In this document: piece by piece, positions 9,421-22,097 of the stretch
Layout: each line of letters starts with the position of its first letter
Numbering within the stretch: position 1 is the first letter of the stretch
Source: Acidithiobacillus ferrianus
GTDB taxonomy: Bacteria; Pseudomonadota; Gammaproteobacteria; Acidithiobacillales; Acidithiobacillaceae
Direction of reading: 5' to 3'
NCBI RefSeq assembly: GCF_010378095.1
Contig: NZ_WNJL01000037.1
Span: 310,001 to 374,000 of the forward strand
DNA: 64,000 nucleotides
The notes under the pieces: generated by a model
Told to the model about the DNA's origin: nothing
Databases searched by the model: none
Seen by the model: the letters and a program-made list of their open reading frames with translations, nothing else
Made by a program: the position numbers and the translations under genes

Positions 9421-10185
9421 TTATTTGCCGATGAGCATAATCAGCGCCTCGACCGAGATCAGGATAATGATGATCCATTCAAGGATGGTTTCCCGATGGT
9501 GACGACTGGCGACGATCATGACCTCCAGACCCTCGTGGATGGCGTCGAGCTTTTCGTCCAGGGCGCGGAAGCGGCTGGTCAGTTCCAGATCGGCGGAGAG
9601 TTCGCGGGAGAGCAGTTCCAGACCGGGGGTCTCCCAGACGATATCGGGATTGTCCAGTACGGCGAGGCGGGAGAGGATTTCGGTGCGGGTCGCCGAAGTG
9701 GAGGCGAGAAAGCGCAAGTGTCCGCCGCGCCGTCCTGGTAAACGCCCAGTGCGGGTGACCTCCGAGAGCAGGTTCAGGGTGGTTTCCAGCAGGGCCTCGA
9801 CCGCTTCTTCGTGAAGCTCCAGCGCGAGACTCTGGGCCAGGCGCAGGGCAACGAGGAGGATGTGTTCCTCATCGAGGCTTTTGAGGGTGACGCCGTCGCG
9901 TCCCACGCTATCGCGCTCGCCGATCCGGATGGCCAGTTCTTCGGCCCTGGGATCGGTGATGGGGGTGAACTGGGCCTGCACCTTGGCAATCACCCGTGCC
10001 TGCAGTGCGGGTCCGGCGCCGAGAAAGCAAAGGACGCCGGAACGGAAGAGCAGTACCCAGGTGTCGCCGCTGCGGAGCACGCGATGGGCGGGGTTGTTGT
10101 CGACCAGATCCATTTCAAAGTCTTCGCGCCAGGTCTTCAGGGAAATATGACGGACCGGCTGAATGGCGTGGAGGATGCTTTGCAT
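9421..10185 (-). CDS. RMD1/DUF155-family membrane-anchored protein
   Basis: 254 residues. Sequence features fit the RMD1 (DUF155) family: a beta-rich N-terminal part (WVLLFRSGVLCFLGAG), then an alpha-helical block (EEHILLVALRLAQSLALELHEE) and a single C-terminal membrane helix after a basic stretch (ILEWIIIILISVEALIMLIG). Yeast and human relatives act in mitochondrial translation and meiosis; the bacterial role is not known to me. It lies between the glcD-like gene (2-base gap) and waaF (13 bases), so it is translated within the same operon. Family call is reasonable; function unknown. Confidence 0.75.
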   Translation of the reverse strand: MQSILHAIQPVRHISLKTWREDFEMDLVDNNPAHRVLRSGDTWVLLFRSGVLCFLGAGPALQARVIAKVQAQFTPITDPRAEELAIRIGERDSVGRDGVTLKSLDEEHILLVALRLAQSLALELHEEAVEALLETTLNLLSEVTRTGRLPGRRGGHLRFLASTSATRTEILSRLAVLDNPDIVWETPGLELLSRELSADLELTSRFRALDEKLDAIHEGLEVMIVASRHHRETILEWIIIILISVEALIMLIGK

Positions 10186-10187
10186 GT

Positions 10188-13008
<2,821 letters not shown>

Positions 13009-13011
13009 GAT

Positions 13012-14853
13012 TCAGATGCCCGGCTTGGGCACTCCCGGTAAAGGCACGATCTGGCCATTTTCCACCTCCATCCACGCCATGTCACGCCCGATTTGCCCAT
13101 GCGCGGTAAAGTGGAGGGTGCCGGTGGTCCCCTTTAGGCTGCCGGTCGAGTCTTTGCGCAGGATGCGCTCGGCAACCCGGTAGGCGTCGAGTCCGAATGC
13201 GGCCATGCGCCACTGGGCGTCGCTAGCGTTGGGCAGGGCGGTATGCAGCAGAGGCGCCGCCTGCGGCCAGCTTCGTGTGGCGTTGATGACCCACGGCATG
13301 TCGACGGACTCGATGCCGGACAGGTTCTGCGCGTCATCCGGCAAAGCGGCCCCCTGCAGCAGTGCGGGGCTGAAAATGGGCACATTGTTGTTGATCAGCC
13401 GGATAGAGGATACGGCAGCGCTGGCGTTTTTGACGCCCGCGATCAGAAAAATGAAGCTGCGTCGCCCGGGGGGCGTGCTGAGCAGTTGCCGCGCCGCGCG
13501 AGTGAGTGTGTGTCCCGGCAGATAAGTGGTGACTCCGCGCACCGCGCCACCGAGTTTTTTCCAGACCGCGAGAAAGTCCGCCTGAATGGCCGCGCCACTG
13601 GAATCCTGAGGATAAAGCACGTACACATGCCGGTAGCCGGCCGCATAACTCTGAGTGGCGATCTGTCGGGCGGCGACGTCGCGGCTCAGGCTCAGGGTAT
13701 AGAAACCGGTTTGCCGTACGCCATGCGCCACGCCAAGGGCGATAACCGGCGGATCCGCCGGGCGCCGGACGGCGGCCACTGCGTTGATGTCCTGGGGCAG
13801 CCATGGCCCGACAAACGCTTTACAGCCTTCTTTCACCCCGCGCTCGAAAAGCACGGCGGTATAGCTGGGATTCCCGGTGCTTTGCAGAATGCGCACCGCG
13901 GGTCCGGATTGCAACTGTGCCGCTGTCTCCAGCCCGGCAGCGATACCCGCCGAGAGGGGCGCGTAGGGACCGGAAGATGGCAGCAAGGCGCAGATGTCAT
14001 TGCGGGTGGCTAGTGACACGGTGTCATTGGCCCGCGTCGCTGTGGCGGAGAAGTCGATGAGCGGATGGCCGGGGTGCGTTGCCAACCAGGCACTAATGGC
14101 GGCTTGCCGCTGTCGCGGATCAGGATTCTGGCGGCTGATGAGGGCAAAGGCGAGCCATTCCTGCACCAGAGGATTGCCACTGCGCCCTTGCCAATTCTGG
14201 ATTCTGGCGGCTGACTGCGCCCCCAGGAGCGCATGGATGCGGCGGTGATTTCTGGTCACCGCATCGCCCGTCAGGAGGCTGTCCCGCTCGATCAGAAAAT
14301 TGAGGGCGGTCAGGTCGTGACCTTCTTGCGTATAGAGGGTGGCCAACGTGCCCATGGCCTCGGCACGCACGTCCTGGGGTGTGCCGGCGACGGTCAGCAA
14401 TTCTTCGAGATTGCCTTTGGCGCTCGGCGTCTGTCCCTGGTCCATGAGCCCCTGTGCGCGTACCCAGAGGGCCTCGCCGCGCAGGCCGGAGTTGTCATGC
14501 TGCAGGCGCAACACCTCGTCGGCCAGCAACACGGCAACCTGTGGCTTCCGCCCCTTCAGGGACGCCCGTGCGGCTTCCATCAGGTAATGTAACTGCAGTT
14601 GCCCCCGAGCCTCGGCCGCGGTGTGGATGTACTCCTTGGCCGCCTCCAGGTCGTGTCCGGTGGCCAGGAACTGTTTGGCGCGCTGCGCTGCGGGTGTTTC
14701 GACCGTGGTTGCCGCTGTCCCGGTACTGGGGGGTGGCGGGGTCGGGAGTGTCGGAGCCGGATGTGGCATACTCGCGCAAGCGCTTAAACCGGTGGCCAGA
14801 GCCACAGCGAAAAGCCAGCGTGAAAAAGTCTTCGAGACCGGGGAATCTATCAT
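13012..14853 (-). CDS. lpoA: Penicillin-binding protein activator LpoA (LppC family lipoprotein)
   Basis: 613 residues. The lipobox LSAC (C26) follows a hydrophobic signal, so it should be an outer-membrane lipoprotein reaching through the periplasm. The N-terminal half is TPR-like helices (LHYLMEAARASLKGRKPQVA and onwards). The C-terminal half resembles a periplasmic binding protein fold (ICALLPSSGPYAPLSAGIAAG, then YVLYPQDSSGAAIQADF). In E. coli LpoA stimulates PBP1a. It heads the leftward operon with yraN and is divergent from rsmI with only 24 bases between start codons, so their promoters must overlap the coding ends. No clear ribosome site precedes the ATG at 14853. Confidence 0.9.
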   Translation of the reverse strand: MIDSPVSKTFSRWLFAVALATGLSACASMPHPAPTLPTPPPPSTGTAATTVETPAAQRAKQFLATGHDLEAAKEYIHTAAEARGQLQLHYLMEAARASLKGRKPQVAVLLADEVLRLQHDNSGLRGEALWVRAQGLMDQGQTPSAKGNLEELLTVAGTPQDVRAEAMGTLATLYTQEGHDLTALNFLIERDSLLTGDAVTRNHRRIHALLGAQSAARIQNWQGRSGNPLVQEWLAFALISRQNPDPRQRQAAISAWLATHPGHPLIDFSATATRANDTVSLATRNDICALLPSSGPYAPLSAGIAAGLETAAQLQSGPAVRILQSTGNPSYTAVLFERGVKEGCKAFVGPWLPQDINAVAAVRRPADPPVIALGVAHGVRQTGFYTLSLSRDVAARQIATQSYAAGYRHVYVLYPQDSSGAAIQADFLAVWKKLGGAVRGVTTYLPGHTLTRAARQLLSTPPGRRSFIFLIAGVKNASAAVSSIRLINNNVPIFSPALLQGAALPDDAQNLSGIESVDMPWVINATRSWPQAAPLLHTALPNASDAQWRMAAFGLDAYRVAERILRKDSTGSLKGTTGTLHFTAHGQIGRDMAWMEVENGQIVPLPGVPKPGI

Positions 14854-14877
14854 GACCAGAGTGTATGGAGAAAGACG

Positions 14878-15840
14878 ATGGGGTTCAATGATTGCGCCGC
14901 AACCGGGCGTACCAGCATGAAACGCGTCCAGACAAGATGCCGCGCCCCGGACCCTTTAACGCATGAGAGCACGGGAGCGACGTTGGTGGGCGGCGCAACG
15001 GGGCAACTGACCATCATCGCTACGCCCATTGGCAACCTTGACGATCTCTCCCTGCGCGCGCAACAGGCCATCAGCAGCGCTCCCCTGATTCTGGTGGAAG
15101 ATCGTCGCCACGCCCAGCGGCTCTTTCAGCATCTGGGGATTCAGCCCAAAACCCTGGCGCTCCACGAGCACAACGAGCGAGCGCTTGCCCCGCAGATCGC
15201 CCAACGTATCGCCGCCGGAGAACGCATCGCCCTGCTGTCAGACGCGGGAATCCCGCTGATTTCCGATCCGGGTTTCCCGCTGCTGGCCCTGCTTCGCGCC
15301 CGACAGTTACCCGTGACGATCATTCCCGGCCCCAACGCGGCGCTGGCGGCACTGGCCTTGTCCGGTCTGCCCAGTGATCGTTTTGTTTTTGAGGGCTTCC
15401 TGCCGGCCAAGGCTGGGGCGCGGCGCGCGCGATTACAGGCTCTGCAGCGGGAATCGCGCAGCCTTATCTTTTATGAAGCGCCCCACCGGATTTGCGAAAC
15501 ATTGGCGGATATGGTCGATCTGTGGAGTCCGGACCGCGCGGCGGCGCTGTGTCGGGAGTTGACCAAGAGGTACGAGGAGTGTTTGCGCGATTCGCTGGGG
15601 GGTCTGGTGGTGTTGCTGCAGGTGCAGCCGGACAAGGTGCGCGGCGAGATGACGCTGGTGGTGGGCGGCGCACCGGAGCAGACCCGCCAAGACGCTGATG
15701 CCGACCAATTGCTTGGGCCGCTTCTTGCCGAACTGCCACTGGCGCAGGCGGTACGCCTCGCGGCCAGTCAGAGCGGCATGGCGCACCGGTTCCTCTATGC
15801 CCGCGCGCTGGCCTTGACTTCCGGGGAGAGCCCCGCTTAA
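14878..15840 (+). CDS. rsmI: 16S rRNA (cytidine-1402-2'-O)-methyltransferase
   Basis: The start at 14878 has GGAG seven bases before it; this gives 320 residues with an N-terminal extension of about 40 residues before the conserved LTIIATPIGNLDDLSLRA. A GTG at 14986 would give the usual length. SAM-binding SIGNATURE of the tetrapyrrole-methylase fold: LLSDAGIPLISDPG and IIPGPNAALAALALSGLPSD, then FEGFLPAK. It methylates C1402 of 16S rRNA in the cytoplasm. The divergent arrangement with lpoA is the same as in E. coli. The tRNA-Phe gene follows 13 bases downstream. Confidence 0.93.
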   Translation: MGFNDCAATGRTSMKRVQTRCRAPDPLTHESTGATLVGGATGQLTIIATPIGNLDDLSLRAQQAISSAPLILVEDRRHAQRLFQHLGIQPKTLALHEHNERALAPQIAQRIAAGERIALLSDAGIPLISDPGFPLLALLRARQLPVTIIPGPNAALAALALSGLPSDRFVFEGFLPAKAGARRARLQALQRESRSLIFYEAPHRICETLADMVDLWSPDRAAALCRELTKRYEECLRDSLGGLVVLLQVQPDKVRGEMTLVVGGAPEQTRQDADADQLLGPLLAELPLAQAVRLAASQSGMAHRFLYARALALTSGESPA

Positions 15841-15853
15841 ATACGGCCTCTTG

Positions 15854-15929
<76 letters not shown>

Positions 15930-16021
15930 TACAAAACAGTAAGTTGTATCAAAAAATCCCATCAGAAAAACCATTGGCACAGACGGATGGCACAGTAAAA
16001 CCCTTCCGGATCGGTGGACAA

Positions 16022-16036
16022 AAAATCCTCGTGTCG
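16022..16036. repeat. Attachment-site-like direct repeat, downstream copy
   Basis: Exact 15-base copy of tRNA-Phe positions 15888-15902, lying 134 bases away and about 95 bases before the integrase remnant. The 15930-16021 segment between the copies contains no gene that I can recognise and may be the leftover of an excised element. Confidence 0.7.
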
Positions 16037-16130
16037 TAGCAAAACCCCTGTAACCGTCGGATGTGTCTGCGCTTGAGTTTGGCCCAGCCCCTATTACCTT
16101 GTCTGAAATCCATCAGAACAAGGCGGGTGA

Positions 16131-16877
16131 ATGGCGAGTATCAATCGTCGTGGCAAGTATTGGCGGGTGCAGAGCCGCAAACTGGGCTTCCCGTATCTGT
16201 CGGCTACCTTCGATACCAAGGCCGAAGCCATGGCCTGGGCGCTCAAGAAAGAAGCCGAACTGGATCGGCAGACACCCGAAGAAGCCTACCAGCGCGTAGA
16301 AGCCCGACACTTCCGTCTCGCTGATGCCCTGCTGCGCTATGAAATAGACGTGTTGCCCGACAAAAAACCCACCACACAACGCCGTGAGTTGGTCATCATG
16401 GCGGACCTCAAAGCCACTTTTGGGGAACTGGTCCTGTCTGAGATCAACGGCCAGAGACTGGCCCTGATGGTGAAGCATTGGGAACGGCCCAGCGACGCCC
16501 ACCCCAAAGGGCTGGGGGCGCATTCCATCCGTCTTTACCTCGCCCTCATCTCCCATCTGTACATGATTGCGCGGTCCGAGTGGGGGATGCCGGAGCTCGT
16601 CAATCCGGTGCCTCTGATTCGCAAGCTCAAGCTACCCCGAGGGAGGGACAGGCGGCTGATCGGAGATGAGGAAGAGCGGCTTCTGGTCGCGTGTGAGAAG
16701 ACGAATCCTGAGCTGGCCGACATCGTGCGTTTCGCCATTGAAACAGCTATGCGGCAGGCGGAGATCATGGATCTCACCTGGGACCGGATCGATTTTCGGA
16801 ACCACACGATATTTTTGCAGGACACCAAGAACGGGGAATCCCGCATGGTACCCTTATCCATTGCTGCGGAAGACTGA
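16131..16877 (+). pseudogene. Tyrosine recombinase / phage integrase, 3'-truncated
   Basis: 248 residues of an integrase that normally runs to about 330-400. The N-terminal part is a SAM-like/AP2-type arm-binding region (MASINRRGKYWRVQSRKLG) and core-binding domain. The catalytic domain begins at about residue 170 and keeps the first arginine (ETAMRQAEIMDLTW) and the beta-hairpin lysine (DTKNGESRMVPLS). The HxxR box and the nucleophilic tyrosine are missing, because the gene runs straight into an IS256-type transposase fragment at about 16860-16874. It cannot be active. Its position just after tRNA-Phe and the repeated anticodon segment points to an old tRNA-integrated element. Confidence 0.88.
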
Positions 16878-17125
16878 ACTACGTCAGCTGGAAGTTGCGC
16901 AAGGCAGTCGCTGCGGATTTGCGGGCCATCTACTCGGCGGCCACGGTCGCGGAAGCCGAAGCGCAGCTCGCTGCATTCGCTGAGAAATGGGGCGAGGCCT
17001 ATCCGCCCATCGTGCAGTCCTGGCGGCCGAACTGGGCACGCCTCATTCCCTTTTTCGACTATCCACCGGAAATCCGCAAGGTGATTTACACCACCAACGC
17101 CATTGAGTCCGTCAACATGAGCCTT
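16874..17125 (+). pseudogene. IS256-family (mutator-type) transposase fragment
   Basis: The reading frame from CTG at 16874 gives about 84 residues typical of the C-terminal third of IS256 transposases: LRKAVAADLRAIYSAATV, FAEKWGEAYPPI, SWRPNWARLIPFF and PPEIRKVIYTTNAIESVNMS. The last block carries the final catalytic glutamate. Both ends are missing: the left end abuts the integrase remnant, and homology stops at about 17125. No terminal inverted repeat is visible. Confidence 0.85.
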
Positions 17126-17390
17126 ATATGGATGTCTCCGTTTGTGCAAGTCGACTTTTGATTTTTGGCTTCTAAGATCGAGTTACAGCCTTATATCCGG
17201 CCTGTGGCGCAGGTTATTACCCTGCTGGCCTTGATGAAATCCGCTGGAAGGGTCCTTATCTGCGCAGCGTCCTCAAAGGACCAGGCTCATTCAGGCTCTC
17301 CCTTCCCCGGTCTGACCTATTCTGCCATCAATCGCTTGTCTACCTGCGCAACTCTTTCTGCTGAACTTCGGTAATAATCACCTTTTGGGG
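17126..17390. other. Unassigned scrap sequence between two transposase genes
   Basis: About 265 bases with no gene I can support. A short open frame at 17165-17374 has no recognisable motif and no ribosome site. It is probably debris of an earlier insertion, and its end may include the terminal sequence of the IS110-type element. Confidence 0.5.
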
Positions 17391-18560
17391 TCAGGCAGCC
17401 GCCACGACCCCTTGGTACTGTGGATCGTAGCTCCGCCCCTTAGCCAGCAGCGCCCAGATCATGCGGGCCATCTTATTGGCCAATGCCACCACAGCCACAT
17501 TGTGGGGCCGTCGACTCAGCAATTTATCAATCCATGGGTTCCGGTTCTTGATCTGGAAGTTCACCACGACCCTGGCTCCATGAGTTAGTAATGTTCGGAG
17601 ATAGACGTCTCCCCGTTTACTGATGCCCAGCAGGCGGACCTTGCCACCGGTCCCACTCTGGCGGGGAACCAACCCCAGAAACGCCGCAAACTCCCGCCCT
17701 GAACGGAAAGATTTCATGTCCCCCACGGTGGCGATGATGGCGGTGGCCGTCAGTAGCCCCACGCCGGGAATAGCCATCAATCGAGTCACCGCCACCTGGT
17801 CTTTCTTCCACAGCATCAAACGCTTTTCGATATCCGCAATATCCTTGTCCATCCCTTCAAGGCGCTTTAATTGCTGGTGAACGGTGTCCAGCAGCATGGG
17901 CGATATGGATTTTTCCAGATCAGCCAAAGCATCAGGAACTTCTTTCAGTCCCCTCTGGCGACCTTGCGGAAGATCGGCACCAAATTCATAGAGTAGCCCC
18001 CGGATCTGGTTCACCTGCATCGTACGCATTTTGATCAGTTGCTCCCGAATACGGTGTAGTGACAGGATGGATTGCTGTTCCTCGCTCTTGACGGCCACGA
18101 AGCGCATATCAGGCCGCTGTACGGCTTCCCAGATCGCTGCCGCATCCGCCGCATCGTTCTTGTTGGTCTTCACGAAGGGACGCACAAACTGGGCGGCGAT
18201 CAAGCGAACCTCATGCCCCAGTTTACGCAATTCCCGAGCCCAATAATGGGCACTACCACACGCTTCCATCGCCACGATACCCGGTTGGCGGTTGGCGAAA
18301 AACTCCAGAAGCGCTCGGCGCTTCAACTGTTTGCGATGAATCTCTCCGGTCTCCATGTTTACCCAGTGCAACTGCATGACTGATTTTGCCAAATCTAATC
18401 CATATGTTGTAACCTGCATGATGAGTCCTCCTTGTCCTTCTCGTGGATAAATTTCCACCTTGGCACCTTGATGCCGTCCGGTTCAAGCGAGGACTCTCTC
18501 AAGAAACTCCCCGCTGCCGGTCCTGTGTAGGGGGAGGCATCCATTACATCTGCTTAGCCG
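17345..18560. mobile_element. IS110-type insertion sequence (ends approximate)
   Basis: The element is placed around the intact transposase, allowing short flanks typical of IS110/IS1111 elements. The flanks were set by eye: no target duplication or terminal repeat can be proven, which is normal for this family. A small GGGGTC...GACCCC stem (17387-17412) spans the end of the transposase gene. The insertion lies in the intergenic region upstream of ybiT. Confidence 0.55.
17391..18419 (-). CDS. IS110-family transposase (DEDD type)
   Basis: The start at 18419 (MQVTTYGLDLAK) follows AAGGAGGACTC closely, giving 342 residues, normal for the family. The N-terminal DEDD domain has GLDLAK near residue 7 and KTNKNDAADAAAIWEAV. 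The C-terminal transposase_20 domain has RLMAIPGVGLLTATAIIATV and FAAFLGLVPRQSGTGGK with the conserved serine region. The gene appears intact, unlike its neighbours. IS110 elements lack classical inverted repeats, so I cannot fix the ends. The right end must lie between 18432 and about 18565, just before ybiT. Confidence 0.93.
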   Translation of the reverse strand: MQVTTYGLDLAKSVMQLHWVNMETGEIHRKQLKRRALLEFFANRQPGIVAMEACGSAHYWARELRKLGHEVRLIAAQFVRPFVKTNKNDAADAAAIWEAVQRPDMRFVAVKSEEQQSILSLHRIREQLIKMRTMQVNQIRGLLYEFGADLPQGRQRGLKEVPDALADLEKSISPMLLDTVHQQLKRLEGMDKDIADIEKRLMLWKKDQVAVTRLMAIPGVGLLTATAIIATVGDMKSFRSGREFAAFLGLVPRQSGTGGKVRLLGISKRGDVYLRTLLTHGARVVVNFQIKNRNPWIDKLLSRRPHNVAVVALANKMARMIWALLAKGRSYDPQYQGVVAAA

Positions 18561-18577
18561 CCCTTTCGGAGTCGATC

Positions 18578-20170
18578 TTGCTCAGCACCACCAATCTCAC
18601 CATGCAATTCGGGGCCAAGGCCCTTTTTGAGAACGTCTCCGTCGAGTTCGGCGATGGCAACCGCTATGGCCTCATCGGCGCCAACGGCAGCGGCAAGACG
18701 ACGCTGATGAAGATTCTCGGCGGCGATCTGGAGCCCAGCTCCGGACACGTCAGCCTGAGCAGCGGCGAGCGTCTCGGCAAGCTGCGTCAGGATCAGTTCG
18801 CCTTTGAGGACTGTACCGTGCTGGACACGGTGATCATGGGTCACGCCGAGCTCTGGCGGGTCAAGCAGGAACGCGATCGCCTCTATGCCCTGCCGGAGAT
18901 GACCGACGAAGAAGGGATGGCGGTGGCGCATGTGAAGGTGGAATTCGCCGAGTTGGGCGGCTATGCCGCCGAATCCCGGGCCGGAGAGTTGCTGAGCGGC
19001 GTGGGTATTCCGCTGGAGCAGCATAGCGGCTTGATGTCGGCGGTGTCGCCCGGCTGGAAACTGCGGGTATTGCTGGCGCAGGCGCTTTTTGCCGACCCCG
19101 ATATTCTGCTGCTGGACGAGCCGACCAACAACCTCGACATTCATACCATCCAGTGGCTGGAAGAACTCCTCGGCAACCTCCACAGCACCGTCATCATCAT
19201 TTCCCATGACCGTCATTTTCTGAATAGCGTCTGCACCCACATGGCGGACCTGGATTATGGCGAGTTACGCATCTATCCCGGCAATTATGATGCCTATATG
19301 CGGGCTTCGACCCTAGCGCGGGATCAGTTGCTCGCCGACAATGACAAGAAAAAAGAGAAGATGGCCGAGTTGCAGGGCTTTGTGAGCCGCTTCTCCGCCA
19401 ATGCCTCCAAGGCCAAGCAGGCGACTTCCCGCGCCCGTCAGTTGGAGAAAATCCAGCTCGCTGAGGTGAAGCCTTCCAGCCGGCAAAATCCCTATCTGGT
19501 CTTCAATCAGGAACGCAAACTCTATCGCAATGCCCTGGATGGGAAGGACCTGAGCAAATCCTTTGGCGATCTGCGCCTGTTTCATAAAATGCGCCTACAT
19601 GTGGAAGCGGGCGAGCGGCTTGCCTTTATCGGCGCCAATGGCTTGGGGAAAACCACCTTGCTGCGCTGTCTGGTAGGTGAATTAACACCGGATGCCGGTG
19701 AAATAAAATGGGCGGAAAACGCGCGGATCGGCTACTTCGCCCAGGATTATGCCCCGGAATTCGCGGAGGATAGGACGCTTTTCGACTGGATGTGCCAGTG
19801 GCGCGGTGAGCGCGATGATGATCAGGTGATCCGCGGCGTGCTCGGCCGCCTGCTCTTCGGGCAGGATCAGGTCAACCGTTCGGTCCAGGTGCTCTCCGGT
19901 GGCGAAAAGGGGCGGATGCTCTTCGGCAAGCTCACCCTGCAGAAACCCAATGTGCTGATTCTCGATGAGCCGACCAACCACCTGGATATGGAATCCATCG
20001 AATCGCTCAACGCGGCCCTGGAGAAATACGACGGAACCTTGCTTTTTGTCAGTCATGACCGGGAATTTGTGTCGTCACTGGCCACCCGCATCATCGAATT
20101 TACCCCGCGGGGTATTCAGGACTTCAAGGGCAGCTATGAGGATTATCTGCGCAGCCAGGGTCTGGCCTGA
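18578..20170 (+). CDS. ybiT: ABC-F family ATPase YbiT
   Basis: The TTG start at 18578, six bases after CGGAG, gives 530 residues, the same length as E. coli YbiT as I remember it; longer in-frame starts reach into the insertion sequence and have no homology. Two ABC domains without membrane parts: Walker [10 protein letters not shown] (about residue 37) and GANGLGKTT (about 353); signatures before [13 protein letters not shown] and [15 protein letters not shown]...[15 protein letters not shown] proteins act on the ribosome during translation. A rare start and an insertion sequence abutting the promoter region suggest its expression may have been altered. Confidence 0.95.
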   Translation: MLSTTNLTMQFGAKALFENVSVEFGDGNRYGLIGANGSGKTTLMKILGGDLEPSSGHVSLSSGERLGKLRQDQFAFEDCTVLDTVIMGHAELWRVKQERDRLYALPEMTDEEGMAVAHVKVEFAELGGYAAESRAGELLSGVGIPLEQHSGLMSAVSPGWKLRVLLAQALFADPDILLLDEPTNNLDIHTIQWLEELLGNLHSTVIIISHDRHFLNSVCTHMADLDYGELRIYPGNYDAYMRASTLARDQLLADNDKKKEKMAELQGFVSRFSANASKAKQATSRARQLEKIQLAEVKPSSRQNPYLVFNQERKLYRNALDGKDLSKSFGDLRLFHKMRLHVEAGERLAFIGANGLGKTTLLRCLVGELTPDAGEIKWAENARIGYFAQDYAPEFAEDRTLFDWMCQWRGERDDDQVIRGVLGRLLFGQDQVNRSVQVLSGGEKGRMLFGKLTLQKPNVLILDEPTNHLDMESIESLNAALEKYDGTLLFVSHDREFVSSLATRIIEFTPRGIQDFKGSYEDYLRSQGLA

Positions 20171-20182
20171 GCATCGCCGGGA

Positions 20183-20485
20183 CTATTTTTTCCGGTGAAA
20201 CGGCTTCCATAGTCCCACGAGCAGGCAGAAAAGGCCCAGCCCGAGGATTTCGGCGATCCATTTCCAGTGGACGAGATTCAACACCTCCGCGAGACGCAGC
20301 AGGTTTTGCGCCTGCGCATCGACACCATGGTGGACCGCCAGTTCCGCCACGGCATTGGTCTTGAATACCACCCCCAGATAGCGCAACACCATGAGCAGCA
20401 GATCGACGATGATCAAACCCGTGCCGGCATAAATCCACCAGACGCGCGGGAAGCGGATGCCCCGCCGCTCAGGCGCGCCAGCCAT
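20183..20485 (-). CDS. Small two-helix membrane protein, unknown function
   Basis: 100 residues with two hydrophobic stretches (VWWIYAGTGLIIVDLLLMVL and WIAEILGLGLFCLLVGLW) and a basic C-terminus (KPFHRKK). The ATG at 20485 lies 17 bases inside the end of the phosphomannomutase gene, suggesting translational coupling. It is convergent with ybiT. I recognise no family. A coding role is supported by the overlap, the membrane pattern and the lack of any competing gene. Confidence 0.65.
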   Translation of the reverse strand: MAGAPERRGIRFPRVWWIYAGTGLIIVDLLLMVLRYLGVVFKTNAVAELAVHHGVDAQAQNLLRLAEVLNLVHWKWIAEILGLGLFCLLVGLWKPFHRKK

Positions 20486-21920
20486 GCATCACGCGCAAGG
20501 CGGCGCGCAGCATGGCCTCCGCGCCTTCCGGGCTGTCGGCCTCCGTGTAGCACCGCAATTCCGGGGCGTTGCCCGAAGGTCGCAAGTGCAGGATGCCACC
20601 CTGCGCGAGGCGCGCCCGGATGCCGTCCGTCAGGTCGATATGCTGCGCGCACCCCGCGATATCCCCGAAAACCGCGGTGAAAGCCGCAAGATTGGCCGCT
20701 GGTTCCGTGCTGCGAAAGGCATCCAGATGCCGCTGGCTCAAGGCCGTGGGAAAATCCTGGAGACGGTCACTGGCGGTAAAGCGCGGCGGCAGATCGTCCA
20801 GCAGAGCGGCCAGCGGGACAGCGCGCGCCTTGGCGGCCGTCAGCACCGTCAACATGGGCAGAATGGCGTCGCGGGTGGGGAGCGGCGTCAGCGGGCGGCC
20901 CTCCCGGTGGAGGGGACTGCCCAACAGAAAGCCCCCATTGGCTTCATAGCCGCAGACCGGGGCCAGCCCCTCCCGCAAAGCCGCCTCCATGGCTTCGATC
21001 ACATAGGGGGAGCCAATGCGGGTGCGCCGGATCTCCGGGAAAAAACCAGACAACTCCAGCGCGGTATTGCTGCTCACCGGCGTCACCACGGCATGCGCCT
21101 CCAGGGACCGGGCGGTGAGAATGCCGAGCACGTCGCCCCGCCACCAACGGCCCTCGCCATCGGCAATCATGGGCCGGTCGGCGTCGCCATCGGTGGTCAG
21201 GAGCGCATCCAGACGGTGCTCCGCCACCGCCTGCCGCGCCAGCATCCGGTCCTCCGGGCGCAGGGCCTCCGTATCCAGGGCCACGAAGTCCGCGGAACGC
21301 CCCAAGGGCACGACCTCGGCACCCAGCGACTCCAGCAGGGTCACCAGCAGGTCACGGGCGACGCCAGAGTGCTGATAAACGCCCAGGCGCCAACCGGCGA
21401 GACTGTTCTCGCCGAAAAAATCGCGGTAGCGCCGCTGATACGCAGTCAGCCAGTGCGGATCGGCAGCGGGCAGAACGGGCGGCGCGCGCAGTGCGCCGGT
21501 ATCCTCGAAGAGCGCCGCGTCCACCGTGCCGTCCTGACGCAGAATGCCCGCTTCGTCGGCCTTGCGCAGTTCGCCGCCAGGCCGGTTGAACTTGATGCCA
21601 TTGCGATCGAACGGGATATGACTGCCGGTCACCATCAGCGACGGCACACCCGCCGTCAATCCCGCAAAAGCCAGCGCTGGCGCGGGCAGGTATCCGGCAA
21701 AAGCGGGCCGCCCGCCTTCCGCCGTGATGGCCGCCCAGGCGGCCGCCAGCATCCGGGGTGTGCTGGGGCGCAAGTCCCCTCCCAGGATCACCGTATCGCC
21801 CGCACGAAACTCGCCGATTTCCGCCAGATAACGCAAAAAAGCCCGGCTGTGGACAAAAACGACCCGATCCGTCAAATCCACCACCAGGCCCCGTAATCCA
21901 CTCGTCCCGAAAGCTGCCAT
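20469..21920 (-). CDS. Phosphomannomutase / phosphoglucomutase family
   Basis: The start at 21920 (MAAFGTSGLRGLV) matches the family N-terminus; the eight codons before it do not. The product is 483 residues, alpha-D-phosphohexomutase superfamily. The phosphoserine loop is VTGSHIPFDRNGIKF, the magnesium loop DGDADRP, and the sugar-binding loop CGYEANGGFLLG. The C-terminal phosphate-binding loop is RPSGNAPELRCYTEA. It interconverts hexose 1- and 6-phosphates for surface polysaccharide or GDP-mannose supply. The GSHIP variant of the usual SHNP suggests a divergent subgroup, so substrate preference is unsure. Confidence 0.85.
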   Translation of the reverse strand: MAAFGTSGLRGLVVDLTDRVVFVHSRAFLRYLAEIGEFRAGDTVILGGDLRPSTPRMLAAAWAAITAEGGRPAFAGYLPAPALAFAGLTAGVPSLMVTGSHIPFDRNGIKFNRPGGELRKADEAGILRQDGTVDAALFEDTGALRAPPVLPAADPHWLTAYQRRYRDFFGENSLAGWRLGVYQHSGVARDLLVTLLESLGAEVVPLGRSADFVALDTEALRPEDRMLARQAVAEHRLDALLTTDGDADRPMIADGEGRWWRGDVLGILTARSLEAHAVVTPVSSNTALELSGFFPEIRRTRIGSPYVIEAMEAALREGLAPVCGYEANGGFLLGSPLHREGRPLTPLPTRDAILPMLTVLTAAKARAVPLAALLDDLPPRFTASDRLQDFPTALSQRHLDAFRSTEPAANLAAFTAVFGDIAGCAQHIDLTDGIRARLAQGGILHLRPSGNAPELRCYTEADSPEGAEAMLRAALRVMHGWRA

Positions 21921-22097
21921 CACTTCCCTCCGTGCCGTCCGCAAGTCCGCCCATCATAACGGCAAGACGCCGGCGAAGATACCGGGACGCCGTCAGCCGC
22001 TTTCCATCCAACCCGTCGTCTGTGTACTATCTACCCGTTGCGCTGCGGCGTCGTCCGGGTGCGTTTCCTGAAAATGGCCCCACCACCGAGCAATATC

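Noticed and set aside
17165..17374. 69-codon open frame between transposase remnants
   Set aside because: No start signal, no motif; inside insertion debris.
20457..21896. 479-codon plus-strand frame opposite the phosphomannomutase gene
   Set aside because: Antisense shadow, no motif.
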